This document shows, in pieces, positions 9,157 through 17,857 of a stretch of 64,000 nucleotides of DNA (positions are counted from its first letter, which is position 1; every line of letters starts with the position of its first letter). A model generated the notes under the pieces. That model was not told where the DNA came from, did no database searches, and worked only from the letters and a program-made list of their open reading frames with translations. The DNA is taken from the NCBI GenBank assembly GCA_022448315.1, contig JAKVCA010000002.1, positions 133,015 through 197,014 on the forward strand, in the 5' to 3' direction. The position numbers and the translations under genes are program-made. The stretch comes from Pirellulaceae bacterium. Lineage in GTDB: Bacteria; Planctomycetota; Planctomycetia; Pirellulales; Pirellulaceae.

Positions 9157-10692
9157 TCACTCGGGGGTTCGCCAAGGATTGTCGGGCGTCAGCATGATCA
9201 CCAGAGCCTGCTGCTCAGAGGTTTCAACATTCGCGAGTTGACCGAGAAGTTCAATGGCCAGTGTACCTCGCAAGACAAAGGTCTCCTCAACGCCCGCGAC
9301 TCGATCGGACGCTTCGTCGTAATAAATGCGTCCCTCTGCCGTTTCCGACCGGAACTTGACGTCGACAATGTCAAAGGGCAAATCGGAGGCTTCCTCCGTC
9401 GGAGGGAAATATTCAAGATCATGCGTGTAATTGAAAAGGGTCAGTTTCTCTTTTCGATCCCCACGTCGGTAACGGGTCATGCCTGACCAGCGCCCCAGGG
9501 AACCGAAGTCATGAGTCATCTGGTGTTCCCACGTGCCTTCCTGGGCGGCGGCAGGGTCCGGCCTGAAAAAGGAAAGTTGGGTCAGCTCTTTCCAGCCATC
9601 TTCGTCCATGACGTGCGTCATGAGAAATCCGGTCAAGTCCTTGGGTTTTACTTCCAAAATTGACCGACCCGGTTTGGGGCCTGCATTCCACTCGATAACG
9701 CCTCCGTGGGAATTGAGTTTCGCAGAGAACTGCCAACCTTCCAATTCCTTCAGGGACTTCGCAAGACTGTCTTTGGACATGGGATCTGCATTCACCAGAT
9801 GAGTGGCCACGATCACTTGATCCACGGTCCGACGGCCTTGAGCGTCAGGGTGGGAGACCTGAATCTCCGATAGGATTTTGTACCGCAAGTCTTGGCCAAT
9901 GACCTGCCCCGCGACCGAGAATTGGGGAAGTCGTTGGATTTGTACCTCCTGAAAAACCCGGTAGTCCCGTTCAGGTTTTTCAACGGGCAGCGACTTTTCA
10001 GGTTCGGGGCTACGACTCGGGCCATGTTCAGTGTCTGCAGGCATCTCGGCCGGAGTCGGGTTCGCCTCGCCCTCGGTTTCCCTCGCGAACGGTTCATCAG
10101 TAGACGGTTCATCGGTAGACGGTTCAAACGCCAACTGATCTGAGTCGACTGGATCAACACCGGAGAGCGGGTTTATCGTCCCCTGCCCCACTTGCTCAGT
10201 CGGGGTACCCGTCGTCATCTCACGCGGGACTTCGCGCGACGAGGCATTAGCGACTCGTGATGCCAAATCGCTCTCGAGGGTCGGCGAAGTATGGATCGAA
10301 GTGGCGTTGGCTGCCAGTTCTGGGCCGGACAGAAGTTCCTGCAGGACCCACTGCAGACCGGCACCCAAAACGAGAGCCAAAATCAGGCCGGCAACAATCC
10401 ATGGAGCGCTTCGCCCTGATTTCTTCTGCGATGCCGCGGCGAATTGGGCGGTGGGCGGAGAGCTTGGATAATAGGTTGGCGGTGGTGGAGGTGGGACAGA
10501 GCCGACAAGTTTGACGGGGGGCGGTGTGGGAACCACCGAAGTCCGTTCGAGAGGTTGCCAGTCAGGCCAACCCTCTTGCCAGATCAAGGTCTGTAAACCG
10601 ATCTGGTTTTGCTGCAGTAATGCGAGCAACTGGGTCCTGGACACCGGTCCCTGAGGCTTGGAATCGATGAGGTAGTGCCATTGATTTGACAA
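9157..10692 (-). CDS. GYF_2-domain single-pass membrane protein
   Basis: A 511-residue protein that starts with a GYF_2 domain (WHYLIDSKPQGPVS, then TLIWQEGWPDWQPL to about residue 50). A proline-rich linker (PPPPPPTYYP), one membrane segment at about 97-118 (PWIVAGLILALVLGAG), an acidic low-complexity region with STDEP repeats and a long C-terminal extracytoplasmic domain of unknown function follow. The start is a TTG at 10692-10690, supported by GGAGA seven bases upstream and by the GYF_2 domain starting immediately after it; no suitable ATG exists. GYF_2 domains in bacteria are thought to bind peptides, and the ligand here is unknown. The sulfatase follows, so the two may be co-transcribed. 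Confidence 0.8.
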   Translation of the reverse strand: MSNQWHYLIDSKPQGPVSRTQLLALLQQNQIGLQTLIWQEGWPDWQPLERTSVVPTPPPVKLVGSVPPPPPPTYYPSSPPTAQFAAASQKKSGRSAPWIVAGLILALVLGAGLQWVLQELLSGPELAANATSIHTSPTLESDLASRVANASSREVPREMTTGTPTEQVGQGTINPLSGVDPVDSDQLAFEPSTDEPSTDEPFARETEGEANPTPAEMPADTEHGPSRSPEPEKSLPVEKPERDYRVFQEVQIQRLPQFSVAGQVIGQDLRYKILSEIQVSHPDAQGRRTVDQVIVATHLVNADPMSKDSLAKSLKELEGWQFSAKLNSHGGVIEWNAGPKPGRSILEVKPKDLTGFLMTHVMDEDGWKELTQLSFFRPDPAAAQEGTWEHQMTHDFGSLGRWSGMTRYRRGDRKEKLTLFNYTHDLEYFPPTEEASDLPFDIVDVKFRSETAEGRIYYDEASDRVAGVEETFVLRGTLAIELLGQLANVETSEQQALVIMLTPDNPWRTPE

Positions 10693-10753
10693 GGGAGCAT
10701 CTCCAATCGAAGGCCGATGGCAATACGACTCATGTGGGCCGTATTGCGATCCG

Positions 10754-11863
10754 TTATTCTACAGCATCCTTCCATATCCATCTCGCAATTCGTCCATCGG
10801 CGCCAACGGCCCAGCCTGATCCTTGGGTAAAGTCCATCGCATGGTAGCCCTGGCCCTTGAGGGCTTTCCAACTTTTGCCCCCATCGACAGAAAAGTCACA
10901 GCCGTCTGGACCGCAGGTCAAAAGAACCTGCTCTTTTCCGCGTGAAGGTGCAACAATCGAACTGCGAAAACCGCGCAGCTGATGATTTTGAGGCGTTGCC
11001 CAGGTTCGGCCGCCGTCTTCGCTGAGAGACAGGACACTCTCGGTGGCCGCCGTTTCGCGGTAGTCACCGCCCACGGCGATGCCTTGGTCCGAGTTGAGAA
11101 AGATCAAGGAAAAGACTCCAGCCGATTCGCTCCCCTTGAGTGTGGTGGTTCCGGACTGCCAGTTTTGGCCAAAATCGGTCGAATGGAATACGCGGGAGTT
11201 TCCATTTTCCGAAGGGCCTCCCAGACCGATCCAAACTTGCCCTTCGCTCCCCACCGTCAAACAGGTTCCGCTTGCGGCATAACCATGTTCTTTAGCGGAC
11301 ACGCGGGGAGACAACTCACTTGAATGCTGGGTCCATGTGCGTCCACCATCCACGGTACTGATGATGATGAGTCGTCCTTCCAGCGCGTCACTGAACGCAA
11401 TCCCCCGACGTTCATCCCAGAAGGCCATGGCGTCAAAAAACGCGGCTTTACTCGGATGCTCATAGGCCACCGACCAGGTCTGGCCACCATTCGAGGTGTG
11501 ATAAAAACGGGCCGGCTGCCCCGCCACCATCACACTGCATGTCTCAGCGTCAAACGCCTTAAGATCTCTGAAGTCCATCTCTTCTGAATTCGGAATCTTC
11601 AGGGCCTGAAACTGCTTACCGCCATTCGTGCTCCGTAAAATCGTCCCCTGCCCGCCTCCAATCCAAACCACCTGATCGCTGACCGCTGAAACACCTCGCA
11701 AGCTGGCGGTAACGGGAGACGAAATCGGTTGCCATTCGCCCGGCGCTTGGGCCCAAAGTTGACCGTGATTCCATGGCGGCAGAATGGCCCAGCAGCATGC
11801 GATCAGAATGGCCAGCGGCGTCAGTCGCTGTTTCCGCTGGGATTGTATTTTATGAATCTTCAT
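10754..11863 (-). CDS. Ycf48/Hcf136-like beta-propeller secreted protein
   Basis: A 369-residue exported protein built of repeats of the type STxGGxxWxxxxxP (for example RSTNGGKQF, HTSNGGQTWS, STVDGGRTWTQ, STDFGQNWQS, SEDGGRTWATP, SVDGGKSWKAL), the signature of the seven-bladed Ycf48-like or BNR-type propeller. In cyanobacteria this fold assists photosystem II assembly; in non-phototrophs its role is unknown, and a sialidase or adhesion role cannot be excluded. The ATG at 11863 has AGGAG five bases upstream and a signal peptide ending near LWAQA. The longer frame to 11959 lacks such support. It lies 61 bases upstream of the GYF_2 gene on the same strand. Confidence 0.82.
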   Translation of the reverse strand: MKIHKIQSQRKQRLTPLAILIACCWAILPPWNHGQLWAQAPGEWQPISSPVTASLRGVSAVSDQVVWIGGGQGTILRSTNGGKQFQALKIPNSEEMDFRDLKAFDAETCSVMVAGQPARFYHTSNGGQTWSVAYEHPSKAAFFDAMAFWDERRGIAFSDALEGRLIIISTVDGGRTWTQHSSELSPRVSAKEHGYAASGTCLTVGSEGQVWIGLGGPSENGNSRVFHSTDFGQNWQSGTTTLKGSESAGVFSLIFLNSDQGIAVGGDYRETAATESVLSLSEDGGRTWATPQNHQLRGFRSSIVAPSRGKEQVLLTCGPDGCDFSVDGGKSWKALKGQGYHAMDFTQGSGWAVGADGRIARWIWKDAVE

Positions 11864-12025
11864 ACCGGCTCCTGCGGCGAATGACAAAAGGTCGGACACT
11901 TGATGCCACGATTGGGATGACGGCCCATTTTGATGGAAGCCGCGTTGCGAAACAATCAACCGGCGTCCAGGTTGCTAGCATCTTGGTGACTTCCTTCGAA
12001 TCCCTTTAACCCCATCGCTTCCAGC

Positions 12026-12055
12026 TTGACAACGAGAGTCGAGTGACCGTAGAAC
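12026..12055 (+). promoter_or_regulatory. Possible vegetative promoter of the heptosyltransferase gene
   Basis: TTGACA (12026-12031) and TAGAAC (12050-12055) are spaced by 18 bases and lie about 57 bases before the start codon. The -35 box is perfect but the -10 is poor, and planctomycete promoters are not well defined, so this is only suggestive. Confidence 0.2.
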
Positions 12056-12112
12056 GACGGGCTGAGGGTCCGAAAGTTCCTTTCTTCCCGGTACTGGAAA
12101 TCGATCAGCCGC

Positions 12113-13168
12113 ATGAAAGTTGGAATCATCTTGCCGAACTGGATTGGCGATGTCGTGATGGCGACGCCAACGATTCGCGCCGTGCGACGGTATATCGGGA
12201 GCGATTCTCAGCTTATTGGAGTCATGCGTCCTTATGTTGGGGAAGTCTTGAAGGGCACGTCATGGCTTGATCAGACCCTGTTCTATGAGAAAAAAGCGAA
12301 GCAGGCGGAGTACGGTTACAAGTCCGTATTGAAACAACTTCAAGATCAGCCGTTGGATGCGATGCTGTTGTTGAACAACTCGTTTCGGACCGCTTGGCTG
12401 GCGTGGCGTTCTGGAGCGAAGCGACGGATTGGCTACGTGAGAAATGGCCGAGGCATGTTGCTGACGGACAAGCTCCATGCACCTCGTGAAGGACTTCAAT
12501 GGAAGCCGGTTTCCGCAGTCGACTTTTTTATGGAAACAGCAACCGCCCTTGGGTGTCCGAGTGAAGATCTTCGGCTGGAGCTTGCGACGACTGAGCACGA
12601 GGAGGCTGTTGCCGAACAAACCTGGGCAGATCTGGGACTTGGGTCCGAAGTAATTGCCTTCAATACCGGGGGAGCGAAAGGTTCAGCCAAGCACTGGCCA
12701 ATGGACCACTATATTGACCTGGCGAAGCGACTTGTCGATGAACGCCGAGAAGCTCAGGTTCTCGTGTTGTGTGGCCCCAGTGAAAGGGATGCGGCCGCTG
12801 AGATTGTTCGTCGCGTCAACCATCCCCGAGTGTTGAGCATGGCGGAGCAGGATCAAAGTCTTGGGGTATCGAAAGCCGTGATCCGTCGCTGCCAACTCCT
12901 GGTGTCCACGGACAGTGGACCTAGGCACATCGGTCACGCGTTTGACATTCCCGTGATTACGCTGTTTGGGTCCATTGATCCCAGATGGAGTGAAACGTAT
13001 CACGAAAAGGCCGTGACGATGATGCATCGGGTGCCATGCGGCCCTTGTGGAAAAAGCACATGCTCGGTTGCGGGCCATCCCTGCATGACCGGGTTGGGTG
13101 TGGATCGCGTCATGAACGCAATTCGTCACCAGCTAAGCCAGCACGTGGATCGTTATCAAGTAGCTTGA
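12113..13168 (+). CDS. waaF: ADP-heptose:LPS heptosyltransferase II-like (GT9)
   Basis: Glycosyltransferase family 9 enzyme of 351 residues. The N-terminus IILPNWIGDVVMATPTIRAV is the classic heptosyltransferase II start. The middle has FNTGGAKGSAKHWPMDHY, and the nucleotide-sugar site is STDSGPRHIGHAF followed by TLFGSIDPRWSETY. It transfers heptose from ADP-heptose to the inner core of lipopolysaccharide on the cytoplasmic side of the inner membrane, which implies a Gram-negative type envelope. A cysteine-rich stretch (PCGPCGKSTCSVAGHPC) near residue 310 is usual for this family. The gene is isolated, flanked by minus-strand genes on both sides. Confidence 0.92.
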   Translation: MKVGIILPNWIGDVVMATPTIRAVRRYIGSDSQLIGVMRPYVGEVLKGTSWLDQTLFYEKKAKQAEYGYKSVLKQLQDQPLDAMLLLNNSFRTAWLAWRSGAKRRIGYVRNGRGMLLTDKLHAPREGLQWKPVSAVDFFMETATALGCPSEDLRLELATTEHEEAVAEQTWADLGLGSEVIAFNTGGAKGSAKHWPMDHYIDLAKRLVDERREAQVLVLCGPSERDAAAEIVRRVNHPRVLSMAEQDQSLGVSKAVIRRCQLLVSTDSGPRHIGHAFDIPVITLFGSIDPRWSETYHEKAVTMMHRVPCGPCGKSTCSVAGHPCMTGLGVDRVMNAIRHQLSQHVDRYQVA

Positions 13169-13255
13169 GCGCTTCAGCGACGGGTGATGGATGGGAATGG
13201 AGATTCATCCGCATCGCTTCTCGCACCATGACTCTCGTGAAACCTGTCCTGAGTA

Positions 13256-14239
13256 CTATTCTTTTGGAAGCGCGATTGCGATCTTTCGAAACTCCACCGG
13301 ACCGTGATCACCCTGAATCATGAGCGGGCCGGGTTGGCCTTCCAGATTGTCGAGTGCTCCGCCGGTGATTCCCGGAATAGATTGGCGATCAAGGACTCTT
13401 TCGCCATTAAATACGAGCGTCAGGGCACGTCCGACAAGTGTGATTTCCATGGTTTGCCACTCGCCCGCAGGTTTTGCGGCGTTGAGCGAGGGGGTCAAAA
13501 AACCATACACACCCCCAATCTTGTGAGAATCTGGATCGTCACCAAAATTATCTTCAATCTGAACCTCGTAGCGTCCACGAAGGTAGATGCCACTGTTACT
13601 TCCCTCGGGGTAACGGAATTCAACGTTCAGTTTGAAGTCCTCAAACTTGTCCGTGGTCACAAGGTCGACGCCGGGGCGCACATTGGAAAGCAGGCCATCG
13701 ACAACTTCCCAGCCATGCGGTCGATCTTCAAATCTGGAACGCCAGCCCGATACGTTTTTCCCGTTGAAGAGTGGTGTCGGTTCGCCCCAGACCGGCGAGC
13801 CTTTTCGCTTCAGTGCAGGTGCTCGTACCGCCGTCCACTTCAATAATCCGCCTTCGCTATCGGTGGCAACCCCTGACAGTTTGCCCTCTGCAAGAGTCCC
13901 TTCGAACACCAGATCGCGGTCGCGATTCTCCCACTGGGGCGGAATCTGAAATCGCATCTCTTCGCCATCGAATCTGATCTCCGAAATGGGGCGGGCGCTA
14001 CCGAACTGTCCGACAAATGAACCGACCAGCGTCTTATGGCCGGACTTCCGGACCTCCAACCATGACGGATAGTCGCCCGTTTTGCCTTCGACGGAAATGT
14101 CCCATCGACCTAACAATTCGGAACTGTCCTGAGCCTTCACTTTCGGTCCTGTCGTGGCGAGCAGCACCATCATGCTAAGGCTAAAAACGAGTTTCATTTG
14201 TGAAAAGGGCTTGCGAGAAAAGATGGAGAGAGAGGGCAT
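13256..14239 (-). CDS. DUF1080 (3-keto-disaccharide hydrolase-like) secreted protein
   Basis: A 327-residue exported protein whose C-terminal 200 residues form a DUF1080 jelly-roll domain (PLFNGKNVSGWRSR, then GWEVVDGLLSN, FRYPEGSNSGIYLRGRYEVQI and VYGFLTP). Some members of the family hydrolyse 3-keto-glucosides. The N-terminal part has the pattern SELLGRWDISVEG. The frame stays open far upstream to 14734, but that extension lies inside the TRAP permease gene; the ATG at 14239 has GGAG eight bases upstream and begins a good signal sequence. MKLVFS at 14197 is the alternative start. The gene follows the TRAP permease after about 107 bases, so it may be the last gene of that run. Confidence 0.85.
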   Translation of the reverse strand: MPSLSIFSRKPFSQMKLVFSLSMMVLLATTGPKVKAQDSSELLGRWDISVEGKTGDYPSWLEVRKSGHKTLVGSFVGQFGSARPISEIRFDGEEMRFQIPPQWENRDRDLVFEGTLAEGKLSGVATDSEGGLLKWTAVRAPALKRKGSPVWGEPTPLFNGKNVSGWRSRFEDRPHGWEVVDGLLSNVRPGVDLVTTDKFEDFKLNVEFRYPEGSNSGIYLRGRYEVQIEDNFGDDPDSHKIGGVYGFLTPSLNAAKPAGEWQTMEITLVGRALTLVFNGERVLDRQSIPGITGGALDNLEGQPGPLMIQGDHGPVEFRKIAIALPKE

Positions 14240-14346
14240 CGTCAAAGCTCCATTGAATTTGAGTTGAACGGAAGTTGCACCTTGAGAATCGGGGGGCGTC
14301 GGGATTTGTCGTGGTGAGAAAACGACGATCCAGGGAATCAGACGTC

Positions 14347-16599
14347 TCAGGATTCCAGGGCAGATTCGAGGGCTTCTGTGGGGGGCTGGTCTGATCGACT
14401 TCGCGACCGATTCACGATGACGATCACGACAAAAAGGACCGCCCCGATCGAATTGAGTATCAGTTGATATTCGCCGGGCATCAATAACAAGATCGCCGTG
14501 GGACAAGTCAAGATCCGATTCCCAAGGGACAGCCGTCCCCAGAAAAATTGACCCGTTACCGTTCCGCCCAAGGCCATGATGCCCATCACTGCGGAGCCAA
14601 ATGCCAGGGCAACCTGAGGGATTTCGCTGACGCCGACCATCGACCCGTCGCTGCTCATCAGCAAAAGTTCGGGCCGGTAGACAAACATGAATGGAAGCGT
14701 AAAGCCGACAAGGGAAAATCGGAATGCTGCCCATGAAGTGCGCATGATTCCTGCTTCAGCAATCGAAGCGCTCGCATACGCCGCCAGTGCCACCGGGGGT
14801 GTCACCATGGACATCATGCCGAAGTAGAAGATGAAAAGGTGGGCAGCCAGCAGATCCACACCAAGTTCTCCAAGCAGAGAACCCATCAAAGTGGCCATCA
14901 GCAGGTAACAGACCACGGACGGAACACCCATCCCGAGGATCAGCGAGCAGACCATGATGCCGATCAGTGCCAAGAGCAGATTGGTTTCAACAACACTTTT
15001 GATTGCGCCGCCAAAATCATTGGCCATCGGCGTGGTTTGGACAATGCCGATGATGATCCCCACACAGGCACTTGCCGCGACAAGAGAAACACCTCCTTTG
15101 GCGGCTTTGGTCAATGCCTTCGTAATTTCTGGCCGCCAACTTCGCTGGATCAATCCGAAGATCAACAGACCATACATGCCGAAGAAGGAAGAACTCAAGA
15201 TACTTTCGAACAGCGTTCGAAATTCGATTTGGCCCGTTTCAGGCGAAGTCCAGGAGTCACCGAGAAAACCTCGCAACTGCATGGGCGCGGCGTCGCGCAG
15301 GTAAAAGGACAACTGATGAACCACAATACAGCCGGCAAAGGTCGCGAGTCCGGCCAACCGAGCGTTTAGAGTCAAATTCAGCTGCGGTCGAAACGTTGAC
15401 ATGACGAGGATGAGCATCAGCGAGCCGGTCACGGACTTAAAGGGCGAGAAGCCGAGGATAAGAAGACCTACCAAAGCTCCCAGTGCTCCAAAGAAGACCG
15501 TGCCTTCGAAGAGGGAGATCGGTTTCTTTTCGACCGCCTTCGCCTCCTGTTGATTGCCGACTCGAAGCGAGAAAAAGTGCACGATGAAGTAGATCGAAAG
15601 GTAGTACAAAACCGCGGGAATCAAGGCGGCTCGGGCTACCTCCAAAAATGTGACTTGCGGCATTCCCGCTGGACGTTTGACGAACTCCAGCATCATGTAG
15701 GCACCCGCACCCATTACGGGTGGAACCAGCGCGCCTCCACTCGCTGCGGCTGCCGTGATTCCTCCCGAGACATGCGCGGGAAAGCCTGCATTACGCATCA
15801 TCGGGATGGTAAAGCTACCCGTCGTCACCGCGTTTGCAACCGCGCTTCCCGATAGCGAGCCCATCAGCCCACTACCCAACACGGAGATCTTGGCCGGACC
15901 ACCAGGACTTCGACCGAAGATCTTCTCCGAAAAGGAGATGATGAACTGCGTGGCTCCGGACATCTCAAGGAAGGAGCCAAACACAACAAACAAAAAGACG
16001 TATTGGTACATCACCTTGGCCGCCTGCCCAAACACACCGGTTGACTGCAGAAAAGTCGCGCTGGCCAACTGCTGAACATTCTGTCCGATATGGGGTAGCA
16101 TCCATTGGGGCATCTCGGGCAGACCGTACCTGTAACTCAGGTAGCAGTAATAAGAATGTCCCAGGAATGTGAGGCTCAGCGCCGGGACGATCCAGCCGAT
16201 ACTGCGTCGCGTTGCTTCAAGTACTAGCAGAAGACCTATGATCCCAATTCCAAAATCAAACGCGGTCTCGGCACCTGCACGGTTGTCGAGACTGGTCGGT
16301 TTGGTGAAGACACCTGAATCCGGCCACGTCCACGAAAAAAAGTCGGCCGTCTGAAGGAAGACGTAACCACAACAGGCGGCAGCACCCAACGCCAGAACAA
16401 CGTCGATCCACGCCAGCCAGCGAACGTCTTTGAACCTTGGGCTGATCGGATTCGTCAGAAAGCAGATCACCAGCCCAAGAAGGACAAACAATGCGAGCGT
16501 GGACTGCTTGGGAACCCCGTAGTTCGCAAAGACTAAGGTAAACAGGCAGAGGACCACACCCAAAACGATCACGGTGGTGGAGCGGATTTTTTCGAACAC
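14347..16599 (-). CDS. TRAP transporter fused permease (4TM/12TM, TAXI-associated)
   Basis: A 750-residue integral membrane protein with the fused small and large permease subunits (DctQM type) that accompany TAXI binding proteins. The large-subunit core is visible in SGSAVANAVTTGSFTIPMM, AAAASGGALVPPVMGAGAYMM, GMGVPSVVCYLLMA and MSMVTPPVALAAYASASIAEAG. It moves an organic acid or amino acid with a Na+ or H+ gradient. The start is GTG at 16599 with AAGGAG nine bases upstream. It lies 82 bases downstream of the TAXI gene, with a stem-loop in the gap. The substrate cannot be read from sequence; published TAXI systems mostly take up glutamate or other dicarboxylate-type compounds. Confidence 0.93.
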   Translation of the reverse strand: MFEKIRSTTVIVLGVVLCLFTLVFANYGVPKQSTLALFVLLGLVICFLTNPISPRFKDVRWLAWIDVVLALGAAACCGYVFLQTADFFSWTWPDSGVFTKPTSLDNRAGAETAFDFGIGIIGLLLVLEATRRSIGWIVPALSLTFLGHSYYCYLSYRYGLPEMPQWMLPHIGQNVQQLASATFLQSTGVFGQAAKVMYQYVFLFVVFGSFLEMSGATQFIISFSEKIFGRSPGGPAKISVLGSGLMGSLSGSAVANAVTTGSFTIPMMRNAGFPAHVSGGITAAAASGGALVPPVMGAGAYMMLEFVKRPAGMPQVTFLEVARAALIPAVLYYLSIYFIVHFFSLRVGNQQEAKAVEKKPISLFEGTVFFGALGALVGLLILGFSPFKSVTGSLMLILVMSTFRPQLNLTLNARLAGLATFAGCIVVHQLSFYLRDAAPMQLRGFLGDSWTSPETGQIEFRTLFESILSSSFFGMYGLLIFGLIQRSWRPEITKALTKAAKGGVSLVAASACVGIIIGIVQTTPMANDFGGAIKSVVETNLLLALIGIMVCSLILGMGVPSVVCYLLMATLMGSLLGELGVDLLAAHLFIFYFGMMSMVTPPVALAAYASASIAEAGIMRTSWAAFRFSLVGFTLPFMFVYRPELLLMSSDGSMVGVSEIPQVALAFGSAVMGIMALGGTVTGQFFWGRLSLGNRILTCPTAILLLMPGEYQLILNSIGAVLFVVIVIVNRSRSRSDQPPTEALESALES

Positions 16600-16618
16600 C
16601 CGATGTGGCTCCTTGGAA

Positions 16619-16637
16619 GGGCGTCAAGTAGACGCCC
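16619..16637 (-). other. Intercistronic stem-loop between TAXI and TRAP permease genes
   Basis: GGGCGTC (16619-16625) and GACGCCC (16631-16637) form a perfect seven-base, GC-rich stem with a five-base loop, a few bases before the ribosome binding site of the permease. No T-run follows on the minus strand. In binding-protein transporter operons such hairpins often protect the upstream message and lower permease expression; that role is inferred here. Confidence 0.5.
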
Positions 16638-16681
16638 CAGTGTCACATAAAAATGAAAGCAACTTTCTTTGGCCTGTTCGA

Positions 16682-17764
16682 TCACTCAGAGGTTTCAGCC
16701 TCGGCGGGTGTTTCCGCTGGTGTCGCTTCTTCGGTTGCAGCGTCTTCCACTGCTGCCGATTCAGGCCAGATTTCGATTTCCTTGTAGAAGCGAATCGCGC
16801 CCGGGTGAAATTCAGTCCCCGTGAATCGCGCTGCGTTCTTTTCGTTGATCGCTTTGGCGGCCGGATGCTGCTTGGCGATCTCTTCCCGATTTTCCCAGAT
16901 GGTTTTCGTCATCTGGTAAATCAACTCTTCGTCGACGTCGGCGTGACTGATCAACTGCATGGAGCCGACATTCATGGCCTGAAAATCTTCTTCAAGGTCG
17001 GTGTACTTATCGCTCGGGACTTGAATCGGACTGTAGTAAGGATAGTCCTTGATCAATTGCGTGCGAGTCGCTTCGTCATACGGAATGAATTGAATGTCCA
17101 TGGTGGAGCAGGCCTGGGTCAAAGCGGGGGTAGGAATCGCACCACCGATGAAGGCAGCGTCTGCATTGCCGTCCGCGAGTTGGCTTACGGAATCACTGTA
17201 ATTGGCATTGATGGCTGAGAAGTTCTCATTGTCCGCCGTATATTCAACGCCATGTGCAGTCATCAGTGGTCCGAGGAACATTTCGAAGCCAGCACCGCCC
17301 GGGCCAACACAAATGCGTTTCTCAGCCAAGTCTGCCAGAGACTTGATCCCCGATCCTTTTTTCGAAACAAAAATTCCCACGTTCGGCGCTAGAGTCACAA
17401 CGGCTCGTACGTTGTAAGGTTTGTCCCAGCCACTTTCACCCTTGCCGGCGTAGTAGCTGATCGCGGAGTTTGACATGCCGAGCGACAACTCGCCTTTATC
17501 GAGCATGCGAATATTCTCTTGGGATCCCTTGGTACCCTTGGCACCAACTTTCCACTTGTTCTCGCCCTTGTTTTCGTTCAAGACGGACGCAATGGCGTTG
17601 CCTACTGGTGCGAAAGCACCGCCAGTTGGGGCCGTACCAAGATTTACGTATTGGGTTCGGCCGCTGCCTGCCCCGCTGCCTGCATTGCCACCGCCTTCGC
17701 CGCCGCAACCGTTGAGTGTCAGGGCCGCCAGGCCAATCAAAAGAATGTTTAAGAAACGTTGCAT
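16682..17764 (-). CDS. TAXI-family TRAP transporter solute-binding lipoprotein
   Basis: Extracytoplasmic binding protein of 360 residues for the adjacent TRAP permease. A lipoprotein signal ends at lipobox L17-N-G-C20, so it is probably tethered to a membrane. The TAXI domain is recognised by YVNLGTAPTGGAFAPVGNAIA, LSLGMSNSAISYYAGKG, LAEKRICVGPGGAGFEM and the later DAAFIGGAIPTPAL. An acidic, alanine- and glutamate-rich tail (EEATPAETPAEAETSE) is added at the C-terminus. The ATG at 17764 has AAGGA nine bases upstream. It follows the DUF1501 gene after 93 bases that contain a strong hairpin. Confidence 0.93.
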   Translation of the reverse strand: MQRFLNILLIGLAALTLNGCGGEGGGNAGSGAGSGRTQYVNLGTAPTGGAFAPVGNAIASVLNENKGENKWKVGAKGTKGSQENIRMLDKGELSLGMSNSAISYYAGKGESGWDKPYNVRAVVTLAPNVGIFVSKKGSGIKSLADLAEKRICVGPGGAGFEMFLGPLMTAHGVEYTADNENFSAINANYSDSVSQLADGNADAAFIGGAIPTPALTQACSTMDIQFIPYDEATRTQLIKDYPYYSPIQVPSDKYTDLEEDFQAMNVGSMQLISHADVDEELIYQMTKTIWENREEIAKQHPAAKAINEKNAARFTGTEFHPGAIRFYKEIEIWPESAAVEDAATEEATPAETPAEAETSE

Positions 17765-17824
17765 GGTGGTAGTTCCTTCGTGGGGACGAAAATCAGCACG
17801 CCAAAACCGAAAATCGTATCATGG

Positions 17825-17855
17825 CAGGGGGGAATCGAATAGTATCACCCCCCTG
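17825..17855 (-). terminator. G6/C6 stem-loop just after the DUF1501 stop
   Basis: CAGGGGGG (17825-17832) and CCCCCCTG (17848-17855) form a perfect eight-base stem with a 15-base loop, starting two bases after the stop codon of the DUF1501 gene on the minus strand. The next T-rich bases (ATTTTCGGTTTT) are more than ten bases further on. It is either a terminator or attenuator separating DUF1501 from the TRAP genes, or a 3' stabiliser. Confidence 0.45.
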
Positions 17856-17857
17856 AT

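Noticed and set aside
14240-14734. Extension of the DUF1080 gene into the TRAP permease gene
   Set aside because: The signal peptide and ribosome binding site at 14239 are clear, and the extension is shadow sequence of the permease.
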